Origin: Candidatus Hermodarchaeota archaeon
Lineage (GTDB): Archaea > Asgardarchaeota > Hermodarchaeia > Hermodarchaeales > Hermodarchaeaceae
Length of the DNA stretch: 5,002 nt
Reading direction: 5' to 3'
Assembly: GCA_016840595.1 (NCBI GenBank)
Contig: JAEOSA010000158.1
Span: 1-5,002 of the forward strand
Positions within the stretch are counted from its first letter, which is position 1; each line of letters begins with the position of its first letter. The notes beneath the pieces were generated by a model. That model saw only the letters and a program-made list of their open reading frames with translations. It did no database searches and had not been told where the DNA came from. Of this stretch, positions 1 through 5,002 are shown piece by piece. Both the position numbers and the translations under genes were made by a program.

Positions 1-1233
1 CATCTTATCAATTTGATCAAGATATTTTACGACCCCTTCTTCGATGTCATTTGTAAGATTCTCCAGGAAGTAAGACCCCCCGAAGGGATCGATAGTGTTT
101 GCTACCCCACTTTCATGAGCAAGGATTTGTTGAGTGCGTAATGCAATAGTGGCGGCTTTTTCAGTGGGTAAGGCAAGGGCTTCGTCCATGGAATTGGTGT
201 GGAGTGATTGGGTGCCACCCAAGACGGCGGCTAAGGCTTGCATAGTAACGCGTACAATATTATTTGCGGGTTGCTGAGCGGTCAAGCTACAGCCTGCTGT
301 TTGGGTGTGAAATCGTAATAACCAGGATCGGGGGGCCTCGGCATTGAACCGGTCCCGCATAATTCGATACCATAATCGCCGGGCTGCTCGGAATTTTGCA
401 ACTTCTTCGAACAAATCATTATGGGCTCCGAAGAAAAATGAGAGGCGGGGTGCAAATTCATCTACGTGTAATCCTGCATCTATTGCTGCTTGGACGTAAG
501 CGATGCCATTGGCAAACGTGAATGCTACCTCTTGGATGGCGGTGCTTCCAGCTTCGCGTATATGATAGCCGCTGATGCTAATAGTATTCCAGCGGGGTAA
601 CTCATTTCGGCAATAGGCGATAGTATCGGTAATAAGGCGCATGGATGGTGCTGGGGGATAGATGTAGGTTCCCCTAGCCACATACTCTTTGAGAATGTCG
701 TTTTGGATGGTTCCGCGAAGCACTTTAGGTTCTACACCTTGGCGTTTTGCAATAGTAATGTACATCGCAAGCAGAACAGCAGCAGGGGCGTTAATCGTCA
801 TGCTGGTGCTCACTTTGTCTAATGGAATACCTTGAAAGAGTGTAGCCATGTCTTCTACAGAGGGAATGGCAACACCACATTTGCCCACTTCACCGACTGC
901 CATCGGATGATCCGAATCGTACCCAATCTGGGTCGGTAAATCAAAAGCAACGCTCAGACCGGTTTGTCCCTGTTTCAGGAGATATTGATACCGTTCATTC
1001 GTTTGTTCAGCAGTTCCGAATCCAGAATACATTCGCATGGTCCAGAGGCGACTCCGGTACATCGTTGGATACACTCCACGTGTATAGGGTGGTTGCCCGG
1101 GAAATCCAAGGTCGCGGTCATACTCAATATCCTGAAGCTTTTCTGGCGTGTATAGTCGCTCAACGGGTTCACTGGAGGTGGTAATGAACTTCTCAGCGCG
1201 TTCTGGGGTTTTCTCCATGTTTGGATCCAGCAT
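1..1233 (-). CDS. mcmA: Methylmalonyl-CoA mutase, catalytic (large) subunit, 3' end cut by window
   Basis: This is an adenosylcobalamin-dependent radical isomerase that interconverts (R)-methylmalonyl-CoA and succinyl-CoA in the cytoplasm. The minus strand gives 411 residues in frame and is still open at base 1. Family landmarks in order are [14 protein letters not shown] (about 42-56), [12 protein letters not shown] (97-108), [10 protein letters not shown] (174-183), [12 protein letters not shown] (218-229), LTAQQPANN (317-325) and [13 protein letters not shown] (345-357). By alignment from memory with the Propionibacterium enzyme, Y55, R62, T65, Y69, Q177, R187, Y223, H224 and Q311 match Tyr75, Arg82, Thr85, Tyr89, Gln197, Arg207, Tyr243, His244 and Gln330. 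Tyr at 69 with Arg at 187 favours methylmalonyl-CoA over isobutyryl-CoA or 2-hydroxyisobutyryl-CoA as substrate. I chose the ATG at 1233 because AGGAAG lies 5 nt upstream; an in-frame TTG at 1293 has no such site. The short N-terminus suggests the split form, with a separate B12-binding subunit. That is inference, because the C-terminus is outside the window. Confidence 0.95.
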   Translation of the reverse strand, partial: MLDPNMEKTPERAEKFITTSSEPVERLYTPEKLQDIEYDRDLGFPGQPPYTRGVYPTMYRSRLWTMRMYSGFGTAEQTNERYQYLLKQGQTGLSVAFDLPTQIGYDSDHPMAVGEVGKCGVAIPSVEDMATLFQGIPLDKVSTSMTINAPAAVLLAMYITIAKRQGVEPKVLRGTIQNDILKEYVARGTYIYPPAPSMRLITDTIAYCRNELPRWNTISISGYHIREAGSTAIQEVAFTFANGIAYVQAAIDAGLHVDEFAPRLSFFFGAHNDLFEEVAKFRAARRLWYRIMRDRFNAEAPRSWLLRFHTQTAGCSLTAQQPANNIVRVTMQALAAVLGGTQSLHTNSMDEALALPTEKAATIALRTQQILAHESGVANTIDPFGGSYFLENLTNDIEEGVVKYLDQIDKM

Positions 1234-1238
1234 ATTAG

Positions 1239-1244
1239 CTTCCT
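1239..1244 (-). promoter_or_regulatory. Ribosome binding site of mcmA
   Basis: AGGAAG on the minus strand lies 5 nt before the ATG at 1233. It supports this start over the in-frame TTG at 1293, whose upstream sequence has no purine-rich site. Confidence 0.6.
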
Positions 1245-1353
1245 GGTCACGAGGTTTTTCTGATTTTTTCCTGCCACGCCGATTTTTACCCAATGAAATT
1301 CAACTCTGCAGATTACTGTCCAAGGCCTCCACTTAACTTATTTGTCGATAAGC

Positions 1354-1373
1354 CCCCGTCTTTCAAGGCGGGG
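1354..1373 (+). repeat. Left-end subterminal hairpin
   Basis: CCCCGTC (1354-1360) pairs with GGCGGGG (1367-1373) around a TTTCAA loop, giving 7 bp including one G-T pair. It is preceded by AAG and followed by ATGAATC. Its counterpart at the right end also begins AAGCCCC, which marks the pair as element ends. In IS200/IS605 elements such hairpins are the single-stranded DNA recognition sites of TnpA. Confidence 0.6.
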
Positions 1374-1445
1374 ATGAATCGTCCAGATACTTATCCGCAC
1401 CCCTCCCCCAGACTGAAAAACACCGATGACTTTTCTAGCTATAGC

Positions 1446-2765
1446 ATGACCCAGATGCTGCTGACACACAAAATCCGCATAAGCCCCACAGCGATTCAAG
1501 CCCAAGTCCTGTGGACCCTCTCCGAAAAATGTCGCCTTCTCTACAACTTCGCCCTCGCTGAACGCCGCCACCAGTGGACAACCAATCGCACGAAACCGAA
1601 GACAGAGCACTCCTACATTACCTACATCCAACAACAAAACACCCTCCCCGCCCTCAAGACCCAGCATCCTGAGTATGCCTGGGTCTATTCGAAGGTCCTG
1701 CAAATGGTGTTGCGACGCCTCGATGCTGATTACAAGTCTTTCTACGCCCTCTGGCGCCGCGGCGACCTCCAGGCCCGACCTCCCCGCTTCAAGGGCAAGC
1801 ACTATTTTACCACCCTGTGCTATAATCAATCCGGATTCTTCCTAGACATTAACCACCAGCGGATTCGCTTCGCCCACCGTCATCCCTCGGGTGTTGAGTT
1901 GGAGTTTGCGTTACCGTGGTTACCACCTCTGAAGGGTAGGGTCAAGCAGGTGGAACTCTTTCAAGATCGCCGACATCGATGGTTCGTCGCCATCACCTGT
2001 GAGGTGGCGGTTCCCCCGTATGTGGACAATAGCCGGTATCAGGCCATTGACGTGGGAGTGATTAATTTGGCCACGGCGGTTAACCAGCAAGGGAAATTTG
2101 TTCAAATTCGCAATCGTCGGGCGGACCTGTATTGGAAGAACAAACTGCGGGAGGTGCAATCCCGACGTGATCATTGTCGGAAGCACAGTAAAAAGTGGTA
2201 CTTCTATCAGCAGAAGTGGCTGAAGATGCGCCGCAAGCTGACCAACCAACTACGCGATTTCCAGCACAAGATGTCCAAGGTCGTGGTGACAAATACCCGG
2301 GCTAACACGTTCATTGTTGGTGATCTTGCGGTGAAGGTCATGGCGCGAAAACAACGGGCGTCGGGGCGTCGGCAGCAGGATGCAGCGGCTCGAACGTTGT
2401 ATCATTCGCTTCAGAACACGGGCTTCTTGGGGCGGTTCGTCCAATTCTTGACCTACAAAGCCAAGAAAGTGGGTAAGAGCGTGATAAGAATTGACGAGGC
2501 GCAAACGACCAAGCGGTGTTGTGTTTGTGGCACGGTTCGGAATCGCCAGCTATCGGAGCGGGTTATTCAGTGCAATTGTGGAACCCCCTTGGATCGGGAC
2601 CAGAATGCGGCGGTCAACCTCATGGTGCGGTTCCTATTGCAGCAACCCCCTGTGAACGGGGAACCATTGCAGGCTTTCTTGCATGGTTTGCATCGACACA
2701 CAGCCCTCCCCCAGGTTCCCCGGGGAGTGGACTCGATGGAAGCCCCTGCAGTCATGCAGGGGTAG
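1446..2765 (+). CDS. tnpB: TnpB, RNA-guided transposon nuclease with rearranged RuvC site
   Basis: TnpB is an omega-RNA-guided DNA endonuclease, ancestral to Cas12, that cuts DNA matching its guide next to a short motif and helps the element persist. The 439-residue product has the N-terminal helix-turn-helix region (HKIRISPTAIQAQ, about 8-20; CRLLYNFALAER, 29-40), the RPPRFK segment (111-116), RuvC-I (AIDVGVINLATAV with D202), a basic helical bridge (about 225-280), RuvC-II (FIVGDLAVKVMA, 289-300), a zinc ribbon (C358, C361, C376, C378) and RuvC-III (DRDQNAAVN with D385). The usual RuvC-II glutamate is glycine (G292); E351 in IDEAQTTKRC is the probable substitute. The second zinc pair is CxC rather than CxxC. 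I preferred the ATG at 1446, where family similarity begins, although it has no clear ribosome binding site; 1455 is an alternative. The frame opens back to 1293, but that stretch includes the left-end hairpin. About 46 residues follow RuvC-III, and the last are encoded by the right-end hairpin. Confidence 0.93.
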   Translation: MTQMLLTHKIRISPTAIQAQVLWTLSEKCRLLYNFALAERRHQWTTNRTKPKTEHSYITYIQQQNTLPALKTQHPEYAWVYSKVLQMVLRRLDADYKSFYALWRRGDLQARPPRFKGKHYFTTLCYNQSGFFLDINHQRIRFAHRHPSGVELEFALPWLPPLKGRVKQVELFQDRRHRWFVAITCEVAVPPYVDNSRYQAIDVGVINLATAVNQQGKFVQIRNRRADLYWKNKLREVQSRRDHCRKHSKKWYFYQQKWLKMRRKLTNQLRDFQHKMSKVVVTNTRANTFIVGDLAVKVMARKQRASGRRQQDAAARTLYHSLQNTGFLGRFVQFLTYKAKKVGKSVIRIDEAQTTKRCCVCGTVRNRQLSERVIQCNCGTPLDRDQNAAVNLMVRFLLQQPPVNGEPLQAFLHGLHRHTALPQVPRGVDSMEAPAVMQG

Positions 2766-2790
2766 TTCACTGAAAGTGATTCAACAAACT
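2646..2790 (+). ncRNA. Predicted omega RNA (reRNA) of TnpB with guide from the flank
   Basis: TnpB guides are known to derive from the 3' end of the element transcript, the guide being the sequence just beyond the right end. Here a chain of stem-loops is visible: 2647-2650 with 2658-2661; 2664-2670 with 2681-2686 (one bulged T); 2706-2711 with 2722-2727; and the perfect 8-bp stem 2743-2750 with 2755-2762 (loop GTCA). The scaffold would end at TTCAC (2770) and the guide would be about 2771-2790. All scaffold structure lies inside the tnpB reading frame. The 5' end cannot be set from sequence. The existence of the RNA is inferred from family knowledge, while the stems are seen directly. Confidence 0.5.
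2743..2762 (+). repeat. Right-end subterminal hairpin
   Basis: CCCCTGCA (2743-2750) and TGCAGGGG (2755-2762) form a perfect 8-bp stem with the loop GTCA. The tnpB stop codon TAG (2763-2765) follows directly, then TTCAC (2766-2770), the presumed right cleavage motif. No T-run follows on either strand, so this is not a typical intrinsic terminator. Confidence 0.7.
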
Positions 2791-2792
2791 TG

Positions 2793-3338
2793 TTACATTT
2801 CCACGCCACGTCGTGCACCAATTCCTTTCTGATACGGGTGCTTTACCTCCTTGACCTCACTCACCAAATCTGCAATCTCAACAATCTTTGGGTGCGCATA
2901 TCGTCCCGTAAGAATAATCTCCATATGGGGTGGACGGCTTTTGATCAACGTGATGACTTCTTGTTCAGAAACAAGTCCAAAATCTATCGCAACATTCACT
3001 TCATCCAAGATGAGGAAATCAACATTTGTTTTTTTGATGATCTCTTGAGCATGATCCAGAGCAGCTTGAGCTAGTTCAATATCCTTAGGGTCTGGTTTTG
3101 TCTTATCGACGAAGTCGGGACGACCAAACTGACGGATAGTAAAATTGGGAATGCGTTTCACGGCTTCCAGTTCACCGTAATTGATTTGACCTTTCATAAA
3201 CTGGATCATATAGACTTCAAAGCCATGTCCAGCAGCGCGCAGTCCAAGCCCCAACGCAGCTGAAGTTTTTCCTTTTCCATCGCCTGTATAGACTTGGACT
3301 AAGCCTTGATGCTTTTCCTTGGTCTTTTTTGAACTCAC
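2793..3338 (-). CDS. cobO: Cob(I)alamin adenosyltransferase, BtuR/CobO type
   Basis: It transfers the adenosyl group of ATP to reduced cobalamin (or corrinoid precursors), giving adenosylcobalamin in the cytoplasm. The product has 181 residues, usual for the family. The P-loop GDGKGKTS (19-26) follows YT, MIQFMKG is at 44-50, a Walker B-like strand FLILDEVNVAIDFGL has D112/E113, and TGRYAHPKIVEIADLV (144-159) and KHPYQKGIGARRGVE (166-180) form the conserved C-terminus. I chose the GTG at 3338 because GAGGGAG lies 5 nt upstream. An ATG six codons earlier (3356) overlaps the HIT gene and lacks a ribosome binding site. The gene follows the HIT gene with a 10-nt gap and the same strand, so it is probably translationally coupled. 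The next host gene downstream is methylmalonyl-CoA mutase, a user of its product, but a TnpB element begins 22 nt after its stop codon. It could act in de novo synthesis or salvage; no other corrinoid genes are visible to decide. Confidence 0.95.
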   Translation of the reverse strand: MSSKKTKEKHQGLVQVYTGDGKGKTSAALGLGLRAAGHGFEVYMIQFMKGQINYGELEAVKRIPNFTIRQFGRPDFVDKTKPDPKDIELAQAALDHAQEIIKKTNVDFLILDEVNVAIDFGLVSEQEVITLIKSRPPHMEIILTGRYAHPKIVEIADLVSEVKEVKHPYQKGIGARRGVEM

Positions 3339-3343
3339 TCTTT

Positions 3344-3350
3344 CTCCCTC
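3344..3350 (-). promoter_or_regulatory. Ribosome binding site of cobO, overlapping the HIT stop codon
   Basis: GAGGGAG on the minus strand is 5 nt before the GTG at 3338 and shares two bases with the TGA stop of the HIT gene (3349-3351). This arrangement decides the cobO start and suggests that ribosomes finishing the HIT protein reinitiate on cobO. Confidence 0.7.
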
Positions 3351-3918
3351 ATTCATCAGACGAATCTTGGAGTAATGCCAAATGTGGCTCTAAGCGCTTG
3401 TACGTAGTTTCAGCATCCATAACCAGGGTGCGTGTATCCGCAGAAGTTTCCATGAATCCCAACTCGCGAGGATACCGGGGGACAATATGGAGATGAAGAT
3501 GTAAGATACTCGCCCCTGCGGCAGATCCAATATTTAGCCCCACATTCACACCCGTTGGGTTGAATGCAGCAATTACAAGGCGTACAGTCTTTGCACCCAT
3601 CCAAAAGAAAGCATTCAATTCCTCACGGTTCAACTCAGACAGTGTTTCCACATGTCGAATGGGGACAACCAGCACATGTCCCGGGTTAAAAGGGAACATG
3701 TTGAGAATGACCATGAAATCATCATCACGGTAGACGACTTTGGTGATGACCTGTGGATCACCCTTAATGATAGCACAAAAGATGCACGGAATTTCTCGTC
3801 GTTCTTTGCCTTCTATGTAAGCTAATTTGTGTGGTGCCGCGATGTAATCTCGAAAAGGCAGGGGACTCACTCTCCTGAAATTCTTACAAGCTCTAATGCA
3901 TTGAAGGATGGAGCCCAA
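3349..3918 (-). CDS. HIT-family nucleotide hydrolase/phosphorylase (Ap4A phosphorylase-like)
   Basis: HIT proteins cleave nucleotide phosphoanhydride or phosphoramidate bonds through a histidine intermediate. Numbered from the TTG start (189 residues), a zinc-type CIFC (C45, C48) precedes the core ILNMFPFNPGHVLVVPIRH (71-89), then NPTGVNVGLNIGSAAGAS (120-137) and the signature HLHLHIVPR (140-148), whose middle histidine H142 should be the nucleophile. The layout matches the bacterial Ap4A phosphorylase-like branch, but the usual W-x-G-D-x-NFM after the signature is YPRELGFM, so the exact substrate is open. The start is uncertain. TTG at 3918 has AAGGA 4 nt upstream. GTG at 3870 sits 1 nt after AGGAG, which is too close. 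CTG at 3861 is 10 nt from that same AGGAG and gives the N-terminus closest to the family length. The gene lies 43 nt after the ABC ATPase and just before cobO. Confidence 0.9.
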   Translation of the reverse strand: MGSILQCIRACKNFRRVSPLPFRDYIAAPHKLAYIEGKERREIPCIFCAIIKGDPQVITKVVYRDDDFMVILNMFPFNPGHVLVVPIRHVETLSELNREELNAFFWMGAKTVRLVIAAFNPTGVNVGLNIGSAAGASILHLHLHIVPRYPRELGFMETSADTRTLVMDAETTYKRLEPHLALLQDSSDE

Positions 3919-3961
3919 TTAATCCTTCCGATTAATCCCATTCAAAGTATGATTTGGACGG

Positions 3962-4852
3962 CTAGCCTCCGTGGCGATGAACTTCATCTTCGAGACCACG
4001 GATCGCAGCTTTCAGTCGGAGTCGTTCTTCAACATACTCATCGCCAGTCACGGCCCCTTTCCGGAATTTCTCATCCAAATCTTTTAGCTCCGCATTCAGT
4101 TTTTTGATACGTTGTCGCATCTGGTCAACATAACTCACAGTACGCCCTTCGGCACCAGATTCAAGTTCTGCTGGCGTGTACGCTGCTTTAATCACCCCGT
4201 CATCAATCCGAAGAATTCGTTCAGTTGCTGCAGCCACGATGGGGTTGTGTGTAACCAAAATGGTGGTCTTGTTATACTTTTTGTTAATCTGAACAAGAAA
4301 ATCTACGATGACTTGAGATGTTTCCGAATCCAACTCGCCTGTCGGCTCATCCGCTAAAATAATGGGGGGATCATTGGCTAATGCGGCCGCAATTGCGACT
4401 CGTTGTTGTTCTCCACCGCTCAATTCATCGGGTTTATGTTTCCTCCGATCTGTTAATTGAACCGTTTCGAGGAGTTCATCGATTCGGCTTTGCCGATCTC
4501 TCTTTGGGACTTGGTTCACAATCATGGGCAGTGCAATATTTTCCGCTGCAGAAAGGGTTGGCACAAGGTTTAACGTTTGAAAGATGTGCCCGACAACCCG
4601 ACGTCTATACATGACCAACTGTCTTCGATCAAGGAAGGTTACATCGACGTCGCCTACTTTTGCTTCCCCTGCGGTTGACCGGTCGAGTCCTCCCAAGATA
4701 TTCAGTAACGTCGTTTTGCCTGATCCGGAAGGACCCATCACAGAAATAAGTTCGCCTTCACGAACGCTCATGTTTAGCCCGCGAAGAGCCCGAACTTCTA
4801 CGTCACCCATCCGGTAAACACGAACTAAATCCTTGACTTCAATATATGCCAT
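3962..4852 (-). CDS. ABC transporter ATP-binding protein, MacB/LolD type, with C-terminal coiled tail
   Basis: This is the cytoplasmic ATPase that powers an FtsX-type permease, a class that extrudes substrates or works mechanically on envelope components rather than importing nutrients. The 296 residues hold Walker A GPSGSGKT (40-47), the Q-loop FQTLNLVP (Q92), the signature LSGGE (144-148), Walker B IILADEP (164-170, catalytic E169), the D-loop (about 174-176) and the H-loop histidine H202. All ATPase residues are intact. After a normal-length domain (about 225 residues) comes a charged extension (about 235-296) predicted to be coiled-coil, with a short-helix motif [19 protein letters not shown] that resembles SHOCT-type tails. 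The ATG at 4852 has GAGGTGA 9 nt upstream, overlapping the permease stop codon, so the pair is coupled. The transported substrate cannot be told from the sequence. Confidence 0.95.
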   Translation of the reverse strand: MAYIEVKDLVRVYRMGDVEVRALRGLNMSVREGELISVMGPSGSGKTTLLNILGGLDRSTAGEAKVGDVDVTFLDRRQLVMYRRRVVGHIFQTLNLVPTLSAAENIALPMIVNQVPKRDRQSRIDELLETVQLTDRRKHKPDELSGGEQQRVAIAAALANDPPIILADEPTGELDSETSQVIVDFLVQINKKYNKTTILVTHNPIVAAATERILRIDDGVIKAAYTPAELESGAEGRTVSYVDQMRQRIKKLNAELKDLDEKFRKGAVTGDEYVEERLRLKAAIRGLEDEVHRHGG

Positions 4853-4861
4853 TTGTTTTTT

Positions 4862-4868
4862 TCACCTC
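4862..4868 (-). promoter_or_regulatory. Ribosome binding site of the ABC ATPase gene
   Basis: GAGGTGA on the minus strand contains the TGA stop of the upstream permease (4862-4864) and lies 9 nt before the ATPase ATG, slightly far but clear. It indicates translational coupling of the permease and the ATPase. Confidence 0.6.
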
Positions 4869-5002
4869 AAAACTGAAAGATCATAACGGGCAACCCGTGC
4901 CTCAATAAGAATCGGAATAAGCGTAGTAAGCAATAACATACCAGTGATAAGACCTGTCTGGAGCAGAAACATTCCTAAAAATGAGGGTGCCAAGAATTGT
5001 GG
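4862..5002 (-). CDS. FtsX-like ABC permease, C-terminal end only
   Basis: The last 46 residues of a membrane protein are encoded; its 5' part lies beyond the window. A hydrophobic segment (about residues 8-33 of the fragment, FLGMFLLQTGLITG then MLLLTTLIPILI) is followed by EARVARYDLSVLR and the stop. A final transmembrane helix ending in a short basic 'ARxARxDLxxxLR' tail is the typical C-terminus of MacB/FtsX-type permeases. The position 9 nt before a MacB/LolD-type ATPase gene on the same strand supports the call. It should be the membrane partner of that ATPase. Confidence 0.8.
   Translation of the reverse strand, partial: PQFLAPSFLGMFLLQTGLITGMLLLTTLIPILIEARVARYDLSVLR

Larger units (their letters stand above)
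1234..1445. other. Intergenic stretch between mcmA and tnpB: host leader plus element left end
   Basis: The part nearest mcmA (about 1234-1344) should be the original host leader of mcmA. The part from about 1345 is the left end of the TnpB element. A plus-strand frame continuous with tnpB opens at 1293, but it runs through the left-end hairpin and has no TnpB-like residues, so I treat it as chance. I searched for sigma-70-like promoters in both directions and found none convincing. No ribosome binding site is evident before the tnpB ATG. Confidence 0.5.
1345..2770 (+). mobile_element. TnpB-only IS200/IS605-superfamily (IS1341-type) element
   Basis: A single tnpB gene lies between two subterminal hairpins of similar layout. 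The left is TCGATA-AGCCCC with a stem at 1354-1373. The right is TCGATGGA-AGCCCC with a stem at 2743-2762. These end structures, imperfect hairpins rather than inverted terminal repeats, are typical of the IS200/IS605 superfamily. There is no tnpA (Y1 transposase) in the window, so movement would need a TnpA supplied in trans, or the element is immobile. The right tip is placed after TTCAC (2766-2770) by analogy with related elements. The left tip is not resolved and could lie anywhere in about 1330-1350. No target duplication is expected for this superfamily, and none is seen. The element is opposite to all the host genes and sits between cobO and mcmA. Confidence 0.75.

Noticed and set aside
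975..1277. 100-residue minus-strand frame overlapping the mcmA 5' end
   Set aside because: It is a shifted frame of mcmA. The real mutase frame covers the same bases with strong family motifs.
1234..1293. Extended mcmA start at the in-frame TTG (1293)
   Set aside because: It has no ribosome binding site and gives a lysine/arginine-rich extension unlike the family. ATG 1233 has AGGAAG at good spacing.
1293..1445. N-terminal extension of TnpB from the ATG at 1293
   Set aside because: The 51 extra residues have no TnpB similarity, are proline- and serine-rich, and are encoded across the host leader and the left-end hairpin. The family N-terminus begins near 1446-1455.
1338..1829. 163-residue minus-strand open frame opposite the 5' half of tnpB
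   Set aside because: It lies antisense to a well-supported tnpB, shows no recognisable motif, and runs through the left-end hairpin. It reflects the codon composition of the opposite strand.
2717..2726. TCCCCGGGGA palindrome as an operator
   Set aside because: It lies in tnpB near the right end, and its G-rich half is better explained as the arm of a stem with 2706-2711 in the predicted omega RNA.
1341..2770. CRISPR-associated Cas12 effector instead of TnpB
   Set aside because: The protein is only about 439 residues, has the TnpB domain order, has transposon-end hairpins at both sides, and there is no repeat-spacer array in the window.
2783..2794. AACAA-AC-TTGTT inverted repeat at the cobO stop codon as a terminator
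   Set aside because: The stem is short and AT-only and has no following T-run on the cobO strand, so it is too weak to call a terminator.

Overview
The window looks like a chromosomal operon of a bacterium with intermediate GC content, interrupted by one transposon-derived gene. The use of GTG and TTG starts, the AGGAG-type ribosome binding sites and the gene set (split-type methylmalonyl-CoA mutase, BtuR/CobO adenosyltransferase, HIT protein, MacB/LolD-type ABC transporter) fit a Firmicutes- or Chloroflexi-like organism. Sulfobacillus- or Alicyclobacillus-like is my guess only; no sequence here proves the taxon.

Layout, right to left because the host genes are on the minus strand: (1) 4862-5002, the last 46 residues of an FtsX-like ABC permease; (2) 3962-4852, its ATP-binding partner, with a charged C-terminal tail; (3) 3349-3918, a zinc-type HIT nucleotide hydrolase/phosphorylase; (4) 2793-3338, cob(I)alamin adenosyltransferase; (5) about 1345-2770, a TnpB-only element of the IS200/IS605 superfamily on the plus strand, opposite to the host genes; (6) 1-1233, the catalytic part of methylmalonyl-CoA mutase, cut by the window edge. 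Genes 1-4 are tightly packed, and two ribosome binding sites overlap the preceding stop codons, so they probably form one transcript.

The adenosyltransferase makes adenosylcobalamin, the cofactor of the mutase, so cobO and mcmA form a logical pair now separated by the TnpB element. The HIT protein and the ABC transporter have no evident tie to B12 metabolism.

The most interesting object is the TnpB. Its canonical RuvC-II glutamate is a glycine (G292). A glutamate 59 residues downstream (E351), just before the zinc ribbon, is the likely replacement, as in the 'rearranged' TnpB and Fanzor enzymes. Its presumed omega RNA, a chain of stem-loops at 2646-2762, lies entirely inside the tnpB reading frame, so the right-end hairpin also encodes the protein's last residues and abuts its stop codon. 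I see no CRISPR array, tRNA, rRNA or convincing factor-independent terminator.
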